DNA from: Lachnospiraceae bacterium UBA1721
Lineage (GTDB): Bacteria > Bacillota > Clostridia > Lachnospirales > Lachnospiraceae
DNA length: 7,677 nucleotides
Reading direction: 5' to 3'
Assembly: GCA_002317155.1 (NCBI GenBank)
Contig: DCIR01000010.1
Span: 1-7,677, forward strand
Shown here: in pieces, positions 1 through 6,068 of the stretch
How the letters are laid out: each line of letters begins with the position of its first letter
Numbering within the stretch: the first letter of the stretch is position 1
Notes under the pieces: generated by a model
The model's input: only the letters and a program-made list of their open reading frames with translations
Database searches by the model: none
What the model was told of the DNA's origin: nothing
Made by a program: the position numbers and the translations under genes

Positions 1-200
1 TGGCTGCAGGTCCTGCTTCTTACGGCATGACCGATACTATGGGTCGTATGCACTCAGATGCTCAGTTTGCTGGTTCTTCATCTGTTCCTGCACACGTTGA
101 GATGATGGGTCTTATCGGCGCTGGTAACAACCCCATGGTTGGTATGACTGTTTCAACAGCTGTATCTATCGAAGAAGCTGCTAAGGCTGGTAAGTTCTAA
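1..200 (+). CDS. GGGtGRT family protein, C-terminal 65 codons (5' end outside window)
   Basis: The open frame enters from the left edge (first full codon at position 3) and stops at TAA 198-200. The visible peptide begins AAGPASYGMTDTMGRMHSD and continues through SSSVPAHVEMMGLIGAGNN to end in EEAAKAGKF. From memory this matches the conserved C-terminus of the GGGtGRT protein family, which is about 330 residues long in bacteria and archaea and is named for a glycine-rich motif lying just upstream of this stretch. The motif itself would be off the window. The biochemical role of the family is not known to me. The two bases before the first full codon (tg) fit an ATG, as in the family's usual M-A-A-G-P run. 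No GC-rich terminator follows; an AT-only palindrome overlaps the stop. Family assignment is fairly sure; function is not. Confidence 0.8.
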   Translation, partial: AAGPASYGMTDTMGRMHSDAQFAGSSSVPAHVEMMGLIGAGNNPMVGMTVSTAVSIEEAAKAGKF

Positions 201-224
201 TTAATTTAATTGATTAAATTAATT
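199..224. repeat. Perfect AT-only inverted repeat overlapping the GGGtGRT stop codon
   Basis: The arms AATTAATTTAAT (199-210) and ATTAAATTAATT (213-224) are exact reverse complements around a 2-base centre. The repeat includes two bases of the stop codon. A run of six T lies further on (240-245), too far for a standard intrinsic terminator. It may be a weak terminator, an mRNA 3'-end structure or a protein-binding palindrome. With only A and T, chance symmetry is fairly likely. Confidence 0.5.
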
Positions 225-242
225 AGTTAATTAATATTGTTT

Positions 243-271
243 TTTACCATACCTTGTGGTGAAAATATAAA
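243..271 (+). promoter_or_regulatory. Probable sigma-A promoter for the small membrane protein
   Basis: A TTTACC box (243-248, four of six consensus bases) is followed after 17 bases by TATAAA (266-271, five of six). Transcription would begin near 277-279, so the transcript would open almost directly with the stem-loop at 282-317. This is a sequence match only. Confidence 0.45.
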
Positions 272-281
272 AGATAACAAA

Positions 282-317
282 ATCTACCATTCTGTAAGTT
301 ATTATGGAATGGTAGAT
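282..317 (+). promoter_or_regulatory. 5'-leader stem-loop upstream of the small membrane protein
   Basis: ATCTACCATTC (282-292) and GAATGGTAGAT (307-317) are perfect 11-base complements around a 14-base loop. No T-run follows, so it is not an intrinsic terminator. It lies between the probable promoter and the ribosome binding site at 348-353, at the predicted 5' end of the mRNA. A stabilising 5' hairpin or a binding site for a regulator are both possible. The symmetry is certain; the role is inferred. Confidence 0.55.
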
Positions 318-359
318 ATGTTATATAATCAATTCATTTATTCTAAGAAGGAGAAAGAG

Positions 360-635
360 ATGGAAAACAGAGGTAAGAGTATTGCATCTATGGCACTCGG
401 TATTGCTGGTATCGTATTCTGCGAGTCAGGTATCGTAGGTCTTGTATGTTCAATCATCGGTATGGTTCTTTCAAAGCAGGCAATCGCTGAGGGCGGTGAG
501 AACGGATTCAATAAGGCAGGTAAGATTACCAGTCTTATCGGACTTATCCTTTCATGCGCTGGCTTCGTATTTGTTATCGGTTGTGCAATTTGTGCATGCA
601 TCGCTGGTGGCACAGAAGCTCTTTTGAACTACTAA
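360..635 (+). CDS. Small two-helix membrane protein, DUF4190-like, 91 aa
   Basis: The start is ATG 360, six bases after AAGGAG (348-353). An in-frame TTG at 237 gives a longer frame but would sit on the leader hairpin and has no ribosome site. After a polar MENRGKS start come two hydrophobic glycine-rich segments, about residues 8-37 (ALGIAGIVF...GLVCSIIGMVL) and 57-87 (SLIGLILSCAGFVFVIGCA). They are separated by a polar loop with SKQAIAEGGENG and KAGK. This duplicated layout resembles the DUF4190 family, small membrane proteins of unknown function that often occur with zinc-ribbon proteins in Firmicutes. Several cysteines (residues 21, 30, 66, 75, 78, 80) lie in or near the helices. It appears to be a single-gene transcript ended by the terminator at 647-680. 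The gene is well supported; its function is unknown. Confidence 0.85.
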   Translation: MENRGKSIASMALGIAGIVFCESGIVGLVCSIIGMVLSKQAIAEGGENGFNKAGKITSLIGLILSCAGFVFVIGCAICACIAGGTEALLNY

Positions 636-646
636 TTATTGGTTGG

Positions 647-680
647 TTACCTCTGGCCAAGTGCCAGAGGTAATTTTTTT
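647..680 (+). terminator. Intrinsic terminator after the small membrane protein
   Basis: TTACCTCTGGC (647-657) pairs perfectly with GCCAGAGGTAA (663-673) around a 5-base loop and is followed by seven T (674-680). The next gene's GGAG ribosome site starts at 681, directly after the T-run, so the terminator forms the whole upstream region of that gene. Confidence 0.9.
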
Positions 681-690
681 GGAGATTTTT

Positions 691-1533
691 ATGTATCCAT
701 ACATACATATTAAGTTTTTGTTTTTGGACAGGGATATTACAACCTACGGAATATTCGCACTTATAGGTTTTTTTGCATTTTTAATTCCCGCGTTTGTGTA
801 TACCAAGAAAGCAAAGCAGGATATTTACAGCAGATTAGTATATTTGGCATTCTTATTGATTATTGGTGCTGCTTGTGCTGCGGTACTATATACACTTACA
901 AATATCAACTATTGGATAAAAGCAATTCCTATTATTATTTCTGATTTATCAAACTGGAAATATTATATGAATTTTGGAATTGTCTATTATGGTGGATTTA
1001 TTGGAATATTTATTGCGGCAATGGTATATTCCAAATTATTTAACGAAGATATTCGTGAGTGGATATGGCAGACAGTTGTATCGATTCCTCTATTCCATGC
1101 AATAGGGCGTGTTGGTTGTGTATTCTCAGGCTGTTGCTATGGCAAGATTGTCGATCATGGTGGTATATACAATGCGATGATTGATAAATATTGCTTACCT
1201 ATTCAGTTGTATGAAGCAATCGGTGAGTTGATAATTTTCATTATAATTCTTGTCAGAAACGAGATAAAAAAAGACTATACCAATTATTATCGTCCACTCG
1301 GTATTTATTGCACTCTGTACCCAATTTTAAGATTTGTTGATGAATTCTGGCGCGGAGATAAAATAAGAGGCATTTGGGGACCTTTCTCAACCTCACAGTA
1401 TATTAGTTTGTTTTTATTCCCTATTGGGATATATTGCTTGCTTTGTCCAGCCGAAAAAAACTTCTTTAATAAGTGGTTTTATGGACAATCTAAGAAATAT
1501 AAAATAGAAAATAATAATGCATCAGCTGAATAA
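691..1533 (+). CDS. Divergent Lgt-like (prolipoprotein diacylglyceryl transferase family) membrane protein, 280 aa
   Basis: The start is ATG 691, six bases after GGAG (681-684); a longer reading from TTG 643 would translate the terminator stem. About six or seven hydrophobic segments are visible (roughly residues 18-37, 47-67, 97-113, 123-143, 176-190, 232-252). Lgt-like landmarks appear in order: TTYG near the N-terminus (17-20), YYGG (99-102), HAIGRVGCVFSGCCYG (136-151), PIQLYE (170-175), RFVDEFWRGD (214-223) and PFSTSQ (231-236). Length is normal for the family. True Lgt moves diacylglycerol from phosphatidylglycerol to the lipobox cysteine of preprolipoproteins at the cytoplasmic membrane. 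Compared from memory with E. coli Lgt, Arg143 and Arg239 correspond to R140 and R214. His103, Asn146 and Glu151 appear replaced by Y100, C143 and C148. It may therefore be a paralogue with a different or lost reaction. No terminator is obvious after the stop. Confidence 0.75.
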   Translation: MYPYIHIKFLFLDRDITTYGIFALIGFFAFLIPAFVYTKKAKQDIYSRLVYLAFLLIIGAACAAVLYTLTNINYWIKAIPIIISDLSNWKYYMNFGIVYYGGFIGIFIAAMVYSKLFNEDIREWIWQTVVSIPLFHAIGRVGCVFSGCCYGKIVDHGGIYNAMIDKYCLPIQLYEAIGELIIFIIILVRNEIKKDYTNYYRPLGIYCTLYPILRFVDEFWRGDKIRGIWGPFSTSQYISLFLFPIGIYCLLCPAEKNFFNKWFYGQSKKYKIENNNASAE

Positions 1534-1566
1534 AATAGATTTATAAAATATTTAAGGCTATATTAT

Positions 1567-1595
1567 TTGACGGAGTATGCTTATTAATATATAAT
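1567..1595 (+). promoter_or_regulatory. Strong sigma-A promoter for the zinc-ribbon/propeller gene
   Basis: TTGACG (1567-1572, five of six) and TATAAT (1590-1595, perfect) are separated by the ideal 17 bases. The predicted start near 1602 gives a leader of about 45 nt before ATG 1646, with an AGAGGA-type ribosome site at 1632-1637. Confidence 0.75.
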
Positions 1596-1645
1596 TAAGT
1601 GATATTTGTATTCATTTATGAATAACGAAAGAGAGGAAGAATAAA

Positions 1646-3595
1646 ATGTTTTGTGCTAATTGTGGAACAAAGAACGAAGATGGTGCTGTGTTCTGCGCTG
1701 GCTGCGGACAGAAATTAGAAGCTGCTCCTGCAGCTGCTCCCGCACCTGCACCTGTTGAATTTAACGGTTTGGAAGATGAAGCTACAGTAGCTGCATATTT
1801 CAATCCTGCAACCGGAACTACTACTCCTGTTGCTCCTGCTCCCGTAGCTCCTGAAGTTGTTGCACAGCCCGTAGCTGCTGCACCTGTAGCACCTGCTCCT
1901 GAAGTAGTTGCTCAGCCCGTAGCTGCTGCACCTGTAGCACCTGCTCCTGAAGTAGTTGCTCAGCCCGTAGCTCCTACACCTGTAGCACCTGCTCCTGAAG
2001 CATACGCACAGCCCGTAGCTCCTACACCTGTAGCACCTGCTCCTGAAGCATACGCACAGCCTGTGGCTCCTACACCCGTAGCTCCCGCTGCTCCTGCAGC
2101 ACCCGCAGAGAAGAAGCCTGTTAATAAGGCTGTATTCATCATTATTGGTGCTGTTGCTGCTGTTCTTGTACTTATTATCATTATTGTAGCAGCTGTAAAT
2201 CTTGGCGGTAAGTCAGGCGGTGCTAAGTACACAGCAAGCTGGAATCAGTGGTTCAGCGTTGAAGATGAAGTTACCTATTTAGCATATGGTGATACCGTAT
2301 TCAAGGAGACTATTGATGGTTATGTAAGCTTCGTTATATACAGCATGGATCAGTCAATCGTTGTATTACATAACGAGGATGAGTACTATATGGTTACCAA
2401 TAAGGGTAAGATTACTTCTCTTGGTGAAGATATTTCTCGTGTAACTATATCAGCTGACGGAAGCACTATTGCTTATATTGATGAAGATGATGCACTTGTT
2501 TCATACAAGACCAGCAATGGTACTACCAAGAAGATCGCTGAAGACGTTACCACAGTAGTTCTTTCTCCTTCAGGAAAGTCACTTGCTTATATTGTAGATG
2601 ACGATGATGATTATAAGATGTATGTATACGATGGAAAGAAGGAGACTCAGCTTTCTAAGAATGCTAATCCTATTGGACTTACTGATGATTGCAAGTACAT
2701 CTATTATTATGATTATAATAAAGATGCTCTTTATGTTACCAATCTTAAGGATGACAGCAACAAGATCGACTCTGATGTAGATGGTTCTTATGTATTCAAT
2801 AAGGATCACACAGAGATTATGTTTACTACCGATAGTGGTCTTTTCGTATCAGTTAAGGGTGGTGACAAGCAGAAGATTAGCAGCAAGGATTACATGGCTT
2901 ATTATGTAGGTCTTTATGCTAACTATACCTATTATTCAAGTGCTAACTCAGGCGCATTAACTTATAACCTTAGCTCTCTTAAGGGACAGTATTATTATCA
3001 GGGCGACGCTATTATCAAGATTGATAATAAGTGGAGTGCAGATAAGGTTATCAATAATGTATATGACTTCAGCATTTCAGATGATCTTAAGACTGTATAT
3101 TACACCAATGACAGTGATACTCTTTACTTTGCTAAGCTTGATGGCAAGTATGAGGCAACTAAGGTTAAGGCTGATGTTACCAGCTTCAGCTGCACCAGAG
3201 ATGGTAAGGCTGTATACTTTGTAGTTGATTATGATGCTCTCTATTATCAGAAGGGCAAGTCAGATAACGTTAAGATTGCTACCGATGTAAATCGCATGAG
3301 AGTATCTAACGACGGTATCGTATACTTTATCATGGATTATGATAGCTCTGACAGCACCGGAACTCTTTACTATTCAAAGGCAGGCAAGGATAAGCAGAAG
3401 GTTGCAAGTGATGTATATTCAATCTACTGCGATATCAACACTGTTATTTACTATGACAATTATGAGAGCGAAGAAGGCTATGATGATGTTACTTACATCT
3501 ACAGCTATTCATACTCTTATGATGTAAACATCGCAAAGGGCGGTACCAAGTTCAAGAAGATTCTTGAAGAGGTTGGTTACAGCTACTCATATTAA
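1646..3595 (+). CDS. Zinc-ribbon / Pro-Ala linker / single-TM / beta-propeller-like surface protein, 649 aa
   Basis: Start ATG 1646 puts a zinc ribbon at the extreme N-terminus: MFCANCG and FCAGCG supply Cys3, Cys6, Cys17 and Cys20 (CxxC-x10-CxxC). Residues about 26-155 are a Pro/Ala/Val-rich linker built of 16-residue units such as PVAPTPVAPAPEAYAQ. A single membrane helix follows (about 162-184, FIIIGAVAAVLVLIIIIVAAV). Residues about 195-649 hold at least eight recurring units of the type DG-x-x-x-Y-hydrophobic-x-D-x-D-x-L-Y (for example near 268, 306, 345, 384, 477, 516, 553 and 594). These resemble WD40-like/PD40 (TolB-type) propeller blades and are rich in Asp and Tyr. The end is GYSYSY. 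Predicted topology is zinc ribbon and linker inside, propeller outside, with no cleavable signal. No enzyme motif is seen. A binding, sensing or envelope role is inference. It has its own promoter and terminator. Confidence 0.85.
   Translation: MFCANCGTKNEDGAVFCAGCGQKLEAAPAAAPAPAPVEFNGLEDEATVAAYFNPATGTTTPVAPAPVAPEVVAQPVAAAPVAPAPEVVAQPVAAAPVAPAPEVVAQPVAPTPVAPAPEAYAQPVAPTPVAPAPEAYAQPVAPTPVAPAAPAAPAEKKPVNKAVFIIIGAVAAVLVLIIIIVAAVNLGGKSGGAKYTASWNQWFSVEDEVTYLAYGDTVFKETIDGYVSFVIYSMDQSIVVLHNEDEYYMVTNKGKITSLGEDISRVTISADGSTIAYIDEDDALVSYKTSNGTTKKIAEDVTTVVLSPSGKSLAYIVDDDDDYKMYVYDGKKETQLSKNANPIGLTDDCKYIYYYDYNKDALYVTNLKDDSNKIDSDVDGSYVFNKDHTEIMFTTDSGLFVSVKGGDKQKISSKDYMAYYVGLYANYTYYSSANSGALTYNLSSLKGQYYYQGDAIIKIDNKWSADKVINNVYDFSISDDLKTVYYTNDSDTLYFAKLDGKYEATKVKADVTSFSCTRDGKAVYFVVDYDALYYQKGKSDNVKIATDVNRMRVSNDGIVYFIMDYDSSDSTGTLYYSKAGKDKQKVASDVYSIYCDINTVIYYDNYESEEGYDDVTYIYSYSYSYDVNIAKGGTKFKKILEEVGYSYSY
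1868..2059 (+). repeat. 48-bp tandem repeat array (four full units) encoding the Pro/Ala linker
   Basis: Units begin at 1868, 1916, 1964 and 2012 with CCCGTAGCT. Units 1 and 2 are identical base for base; units 3 and 4 are identical to each other and differ from 1 and 2 at scattered positions. Degenerate partial units flank the array (from about 1826 and to about 2100). Each unit is 16 codons, so gain or loss of a unit keeps the frame and only changes linker length. Confidence 0.95.
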
Positions 3596-3631
3596 TTCAA
3601 TTAATAATTAATTTGATTATATGTAATGTTC

Positions 3632-3667
3632 AAAGAGCTTGAGGATTATTCCTCAAGCTCTTTTTTT
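3632..3667 (+). terminator. Intrinsic terminator of the propeller gene
   Basis: AAAGAGCTTGAGG (3632-3644) and CCTCAAGCTCTTT (3651-3663) form a perfect 13-bp stem with loop ATTATT; the T-run reaches 3667. It lies 37 bases past the stop codon. Confidence 0.95.
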
Positions 3668-3697
3668 GCCATCTATCCCCCAACTTTTATTTGCATG

Positions 3698-3731
3698 AAA
3701 AAAGAAGCCTATTTGTTATCAAATAAGCTTC
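3698..3731 (-). terminator. Intrinsic terminator of the minus-strand lipoprotein gene
   Basis: Read on the minus strand, GAAGCTTATTTG (3731-3720) pairs with CAAATAGGCTTC (3715-3704) over 12 bp, with one G-U pair and a 4-base loop, followed by six T (3703-3698). It lies 32 bases past the lipoprotein stop. On the plus strand no T-run follows, so it acts on the minus strand only. Confidence 0.85.
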
Positions 3732-3763
3732 CTGAAAAAATTAAATCAATTATATATTCAGTA

Positions 3764-4267
3764 TTAATTCTCTGTAGTTACAACTTCGTCTGATATTTCA
3801 CCGTTCAAAAAAGTGATAATAATTTGAATTCTCTTATATGCTCGATTATAATTCTCCATTGCATAATCAGATTTTAATTCCAAATCACTCTGAGTATATT
3901 CATTTTCGAATATATCATGATAGTTAGAAACAGCGGTATCCATATAGGTAGCTGCTTCATCAGCAAGTGGCTCTAAGTAGTCATAATCAGCTGGAAAATC
4001 TAACGCTGCAAACGTTGAAAAATTAGTGTCCAAATTATCCAGTTCGGCTAAAAGCAGCTGTTCATAACCATCTTCATTTGTATTAATTGAATTAATGCTT
4101 GCATCTGACGCTGTTATTGAATTACAGAAAGTATCAACATTTGTCCTGAATTCTTTGAGTATACCTGTATCGGTCACAGAAGAAGGCTTATTACCGCAGC
4201 CTGTAGCCGTAAATACAAGGCATAAACCAACTGATGCAACCAATTTTAATCGATTAAAATCCCTCAT
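3764..4267 (-). CDS. Predicted lipoprotein of unknown function, 167 aa
   Basis: The chosen start is ATG at 4267, preceded five bases upstream by GTGAGG (4278-4273); a longer reading from GTG 4312 adds 15 residues in front of the signal peptide and lacks a good ribosome site. The N-terminus MRDFNRLK is followed by a hydrophobic run LVASVGLCLVFTATGC and then GNKPSS. This is a lipoprotein signal with the lipid-bearing Cys probably at residue 24. The lipobox ATGC is weaker than the classical L-A-G-C. The mature part is acidic and probably helical (LLLAELDNLDTNFSTF, YLEPLADEAATYMDTAV, YNRAYKRIQIIITFL). I recognise no domain. It is transcribed alone, convergent with the propeller gene and divergent from ilvB. 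As a lipoprotein it would be a substrate of a true Lgt, but no link with the Lgt-like protein in this window is shown. Confidence 0.8.
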   Translation of the reverse strand: MRDFNRLKLVASVGLCLVFTATGCGNKPSSVTDTGILKEFRTNVDTFCNSITASDASINSINTNEDGYEQLLLAELDNLDTNFSTFAALDFPADYDYLEPLADEAATYMDTAVSNYHDIFENEYTQSDLELKSDYAMENYNRAYKRIQIIITFLNGEISDEVVTTEN

Positions 4268-4369
4268 AAATGCCTCACAAATATATCTTTTTGTACTTGA
4301 ATAATCTACCACATATACTAATATTAAACAAGGTCAAGCTATTACTGTTTTTATAATAAAATCAATACT

Positions 4370-4398
4370 TTTACGAGTATACATAATTATGTTATAAT
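4370..4398 (+). promoter_or_regulatory. Extended -10 promoter of the ilv operon
   Basis: TTTACG (4370-4375), a 17-base spacer ending TGT (4390-4392), and a perfect TATAAT (4393-4398) form an extended -10 promoter. Transcription would start near 4405, leaving about 35 nt before ATG 4441. That is too short for a T-box or a leader-peptide attenuator. Confidence 0.75.
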
Positions 4399-4440
4399 CA
4401 TAATTCAGGCAATGAGTCATAGATTTTGGAGGTTTTCAAA

Positions 4441-6057
4441 ATGATTGGAGCAGAAGCAATTGTAAAATGTCTCGAAGAAGAAGGGGTAAAGTATGTATTC
4501 GGATACCCCGGTGTCGCAATATGCCCCTTTTATAATAGTATATTAGATTCTGATATCAGAACAATTTTGGTTAGAACAGAGCAGAATGCAGCTCATTCAG
4601 CAAGCGGTGTAGCACGATTGACAGACAAGCCCGGTGTATGCGCCGTCACATCAGGCCCCGGTGCTACAAACATTATTACCGGAATTGCAACAGCATATGC
4701 TGATTCGATTCCTCTTGTTGTAATCACCGGACAGGTAAATAGTGAGCTTCTCGGAAGCGATGTTTTCCAGGAGGCTGATATTACCGGTGCTGTAGAATCT
4801 TTTGTTAAGTACAGCTATCTTGTCAGAAATGTAGAAGATATCCCCAGAATCTTCAAGGAAGCATTCTATATATCAAATTCAGGACGTAAAGGACCTGTTC
4901 TTATCGATATTCCTTTCGATATTCAGAATTCTACCATTAAGAAGTTTGATTATCCTGAAACCGTTAATCTTCGTACATATAAGCCTACTATAAAAGGTAA
5001 TTCAGCGCAGATTAAAAAGGTTATAAAAGAATTAAGCAAGGCCAAGAAGCCTATTATTTGTATCGGTGGCGGTGTTCAGCTCGGTAATGCAGAGGAAGTA
5101 GTTCTTGATTTTGCAGAGAAGCATGGCATTCCCATGGTTACTACAATGATGGGTATTGGTACCATTCCTACAAATCATCCGCTTCATTTCGGTATGGTTG
5201 GTAATAATGGTAAGCCCTATGCAAATAAAGCTATGAATGAATCAGATGTTCTTTTGATGGTTGGTGCACGTGTAGCCGACAGAGCGGTTAGTCAGCCTGA
5301 TCTTATTACCAAGAACAAGATTCTTATTCATATTGATGTAGACCCTGCAGAGATTGGCAAAAATGCTGTTTCATCAATTCCGCTCGTAGGTGATTGTAAA
5401 AATATCTTTGAAGATCTTGCAAAAGAAACGCTCAATATGGATTGTTCAGAATGGTTAGGAACACTTATTCAGTATAAGAAAGATCTTAAAGTTGTTCGTC
5501 ATCCTAACACTGATTTTGTTGATCCTGAAAAATTCATCACAGATCTTACCAATAAGATGGAAAATGACAGCGTTTACGTTGCAGACGTAGGACAGAACCA
5601 GATTTTCTCCTGTGCATATGCTCAGATTAAAGATGGTCGTTTCCTTACTTCCGGTGGTATGGGTACTATGGGATATTCTATTCCTGCAGCACTTGGTGCT
5701 AAGCTTGCAAAGCCTGAGAGACAGGTTGTCGCAGTATGTGGTGATGGTTCATTCCAGATGTCCATGATGGAGCTCGCAACCTTCAGACAGCATAACATCC
5801 AGGCTAAGATTATTGTTTTCAATAACAGTTATCTGGGAATGGTAAGAGAGTATCAGCACTATGCTTACAAGGATAATTATTCGGTAGTAAATCTTGATGG
5901 AAGCCCTAACCTTGAAAAGCTTGTAAGTGCATATGATTTCGATTATCTCAGACTTGAAAATAATAAGAATTCAGCAAAAATAATCGATAAATTCCTTAAG
6001 GATAAAAACAATGTACTTCTTGAAGTAATGATTGATCCTATGGATTTGGTTAAATAA
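4441..6057 (+). CDS. ilvB: Acetolactate synthase (acetohydroxyacid synthase) large subunit, 538 aa
   Basis: This ThDP enzyme decarboxylates pyruvate and joins the two-carbon unit to pyruvate (valine/leucine branch) or 2-ketobutyrate (isoleucine branch) in the cytoplasm. Start ATG 4441 lies eight bases after GGAGG (4428-4432); TTG 4426 in the same frame would bury that site. Three family domains are visible: an N-terminal ThDP domain with FGYPG (20-24), catalytic Glu47 in RTEQNAAHSASG, SGPGATN (71-77) and DVFQEADI (107-114); a central domain (about 190-330); and a C-terminal ThDP domain with TSGGMGTMGYSIPAALGAK (403-421), GDGSFQM (434-440) and the metal-site partner NN (461-462). Length is slightly below the usual 550-600. 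Odd points: RFDDR reads RVADR (277-281), HEQGAAH reads TEQNAAH, and the Trp of MVRQWQ is Tyr471. The ilvN-ilvN-ilvC context makes AHAS by far the best call over other ThDP enzymes. Confidence 0.92.
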   Translation: MIGAEAIVKCLEEEGVKYVFGYPGVAICPFYNSILDSDIRTILVRTEQNAAHSASGVARLTDKPGVCAVTSGPGATNIITGIATAYADSIPLVVITGQVNSELLGSDVFQEADITGAVESFVKYSYLVRNVEDIPRIFKEAFYISNSGRKGPVLIDIPFDIQNSTIKKFDYPETVNLRTYKPTIKGNSAQIKKVIKELSKAKKPIICIGGGVQLGNAEEVVLDFAEKHGIPMVTTMMGIGTIPTNHPLHFGMVGNNGKPYANKAMNESDVLLMVGARVADRAVSQPDLITKNKILIHIDVDPAEIGKNAVSSIPLVGDCKNIFEDLAKETLNMDCSEWLGTLIQYKKDLKVVRHPNTDFVDPEKFITDLTNKMENDSVYVADVGQNQIFSCAYAQIKDGRFLTSGGMGTMGYSIPAALGAKLAKPERQVVAVCGDGSFQMSMMELATFRQHNIQAKIIVFNNSYLGMVREYQHYAYKDNYSVVNLDGSPNLEKLVSAYDFDYLRLENNKNSAKIIDKFLKDKNNVLLEVMIDPMDLVK

Positions 6058-6068
6058 AGGATATTTTT

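Noticed and set aside
199..245. Intrinsic terminator for the GGGtGRT gene
   Set aside because: The palindrome has no G-C pairs in its arms and the T-run starts about 16 bases after it, so it does not meet the usual form.
338..613. Minus-strand open frame of 91 codons opposite the small membrane protein
   Set aside because: The plus-strand gene has a good ribosome site, membrane-helix pattern and terminator; the reverse frame has none of these.
1868..2059. Regular repeats considered as a CRISPR array
   Set aside because: Units are directly adjacent without unique spacers, in frame, and encode a continuous Pro/Ala linker.
1960..2232. Minus-strand open frame of 90 codons rich in Gly/Ala opposite the repeat region
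   Set aside because: It is the antisense shadow of the Pro/Ala repeats in the plus-strand gene; no ribosome site and low-complexity translation.
4303..4337. Candidate promoter for the minus-strand lipoprotein (TTGACC at 4337-4332 with TATATG at 4317-4312, or TTGTTT with TAGATT)
   Set aside because: The first pair is only 14 bases apart and the second matches poorly; neither is good enough to list as a feature.
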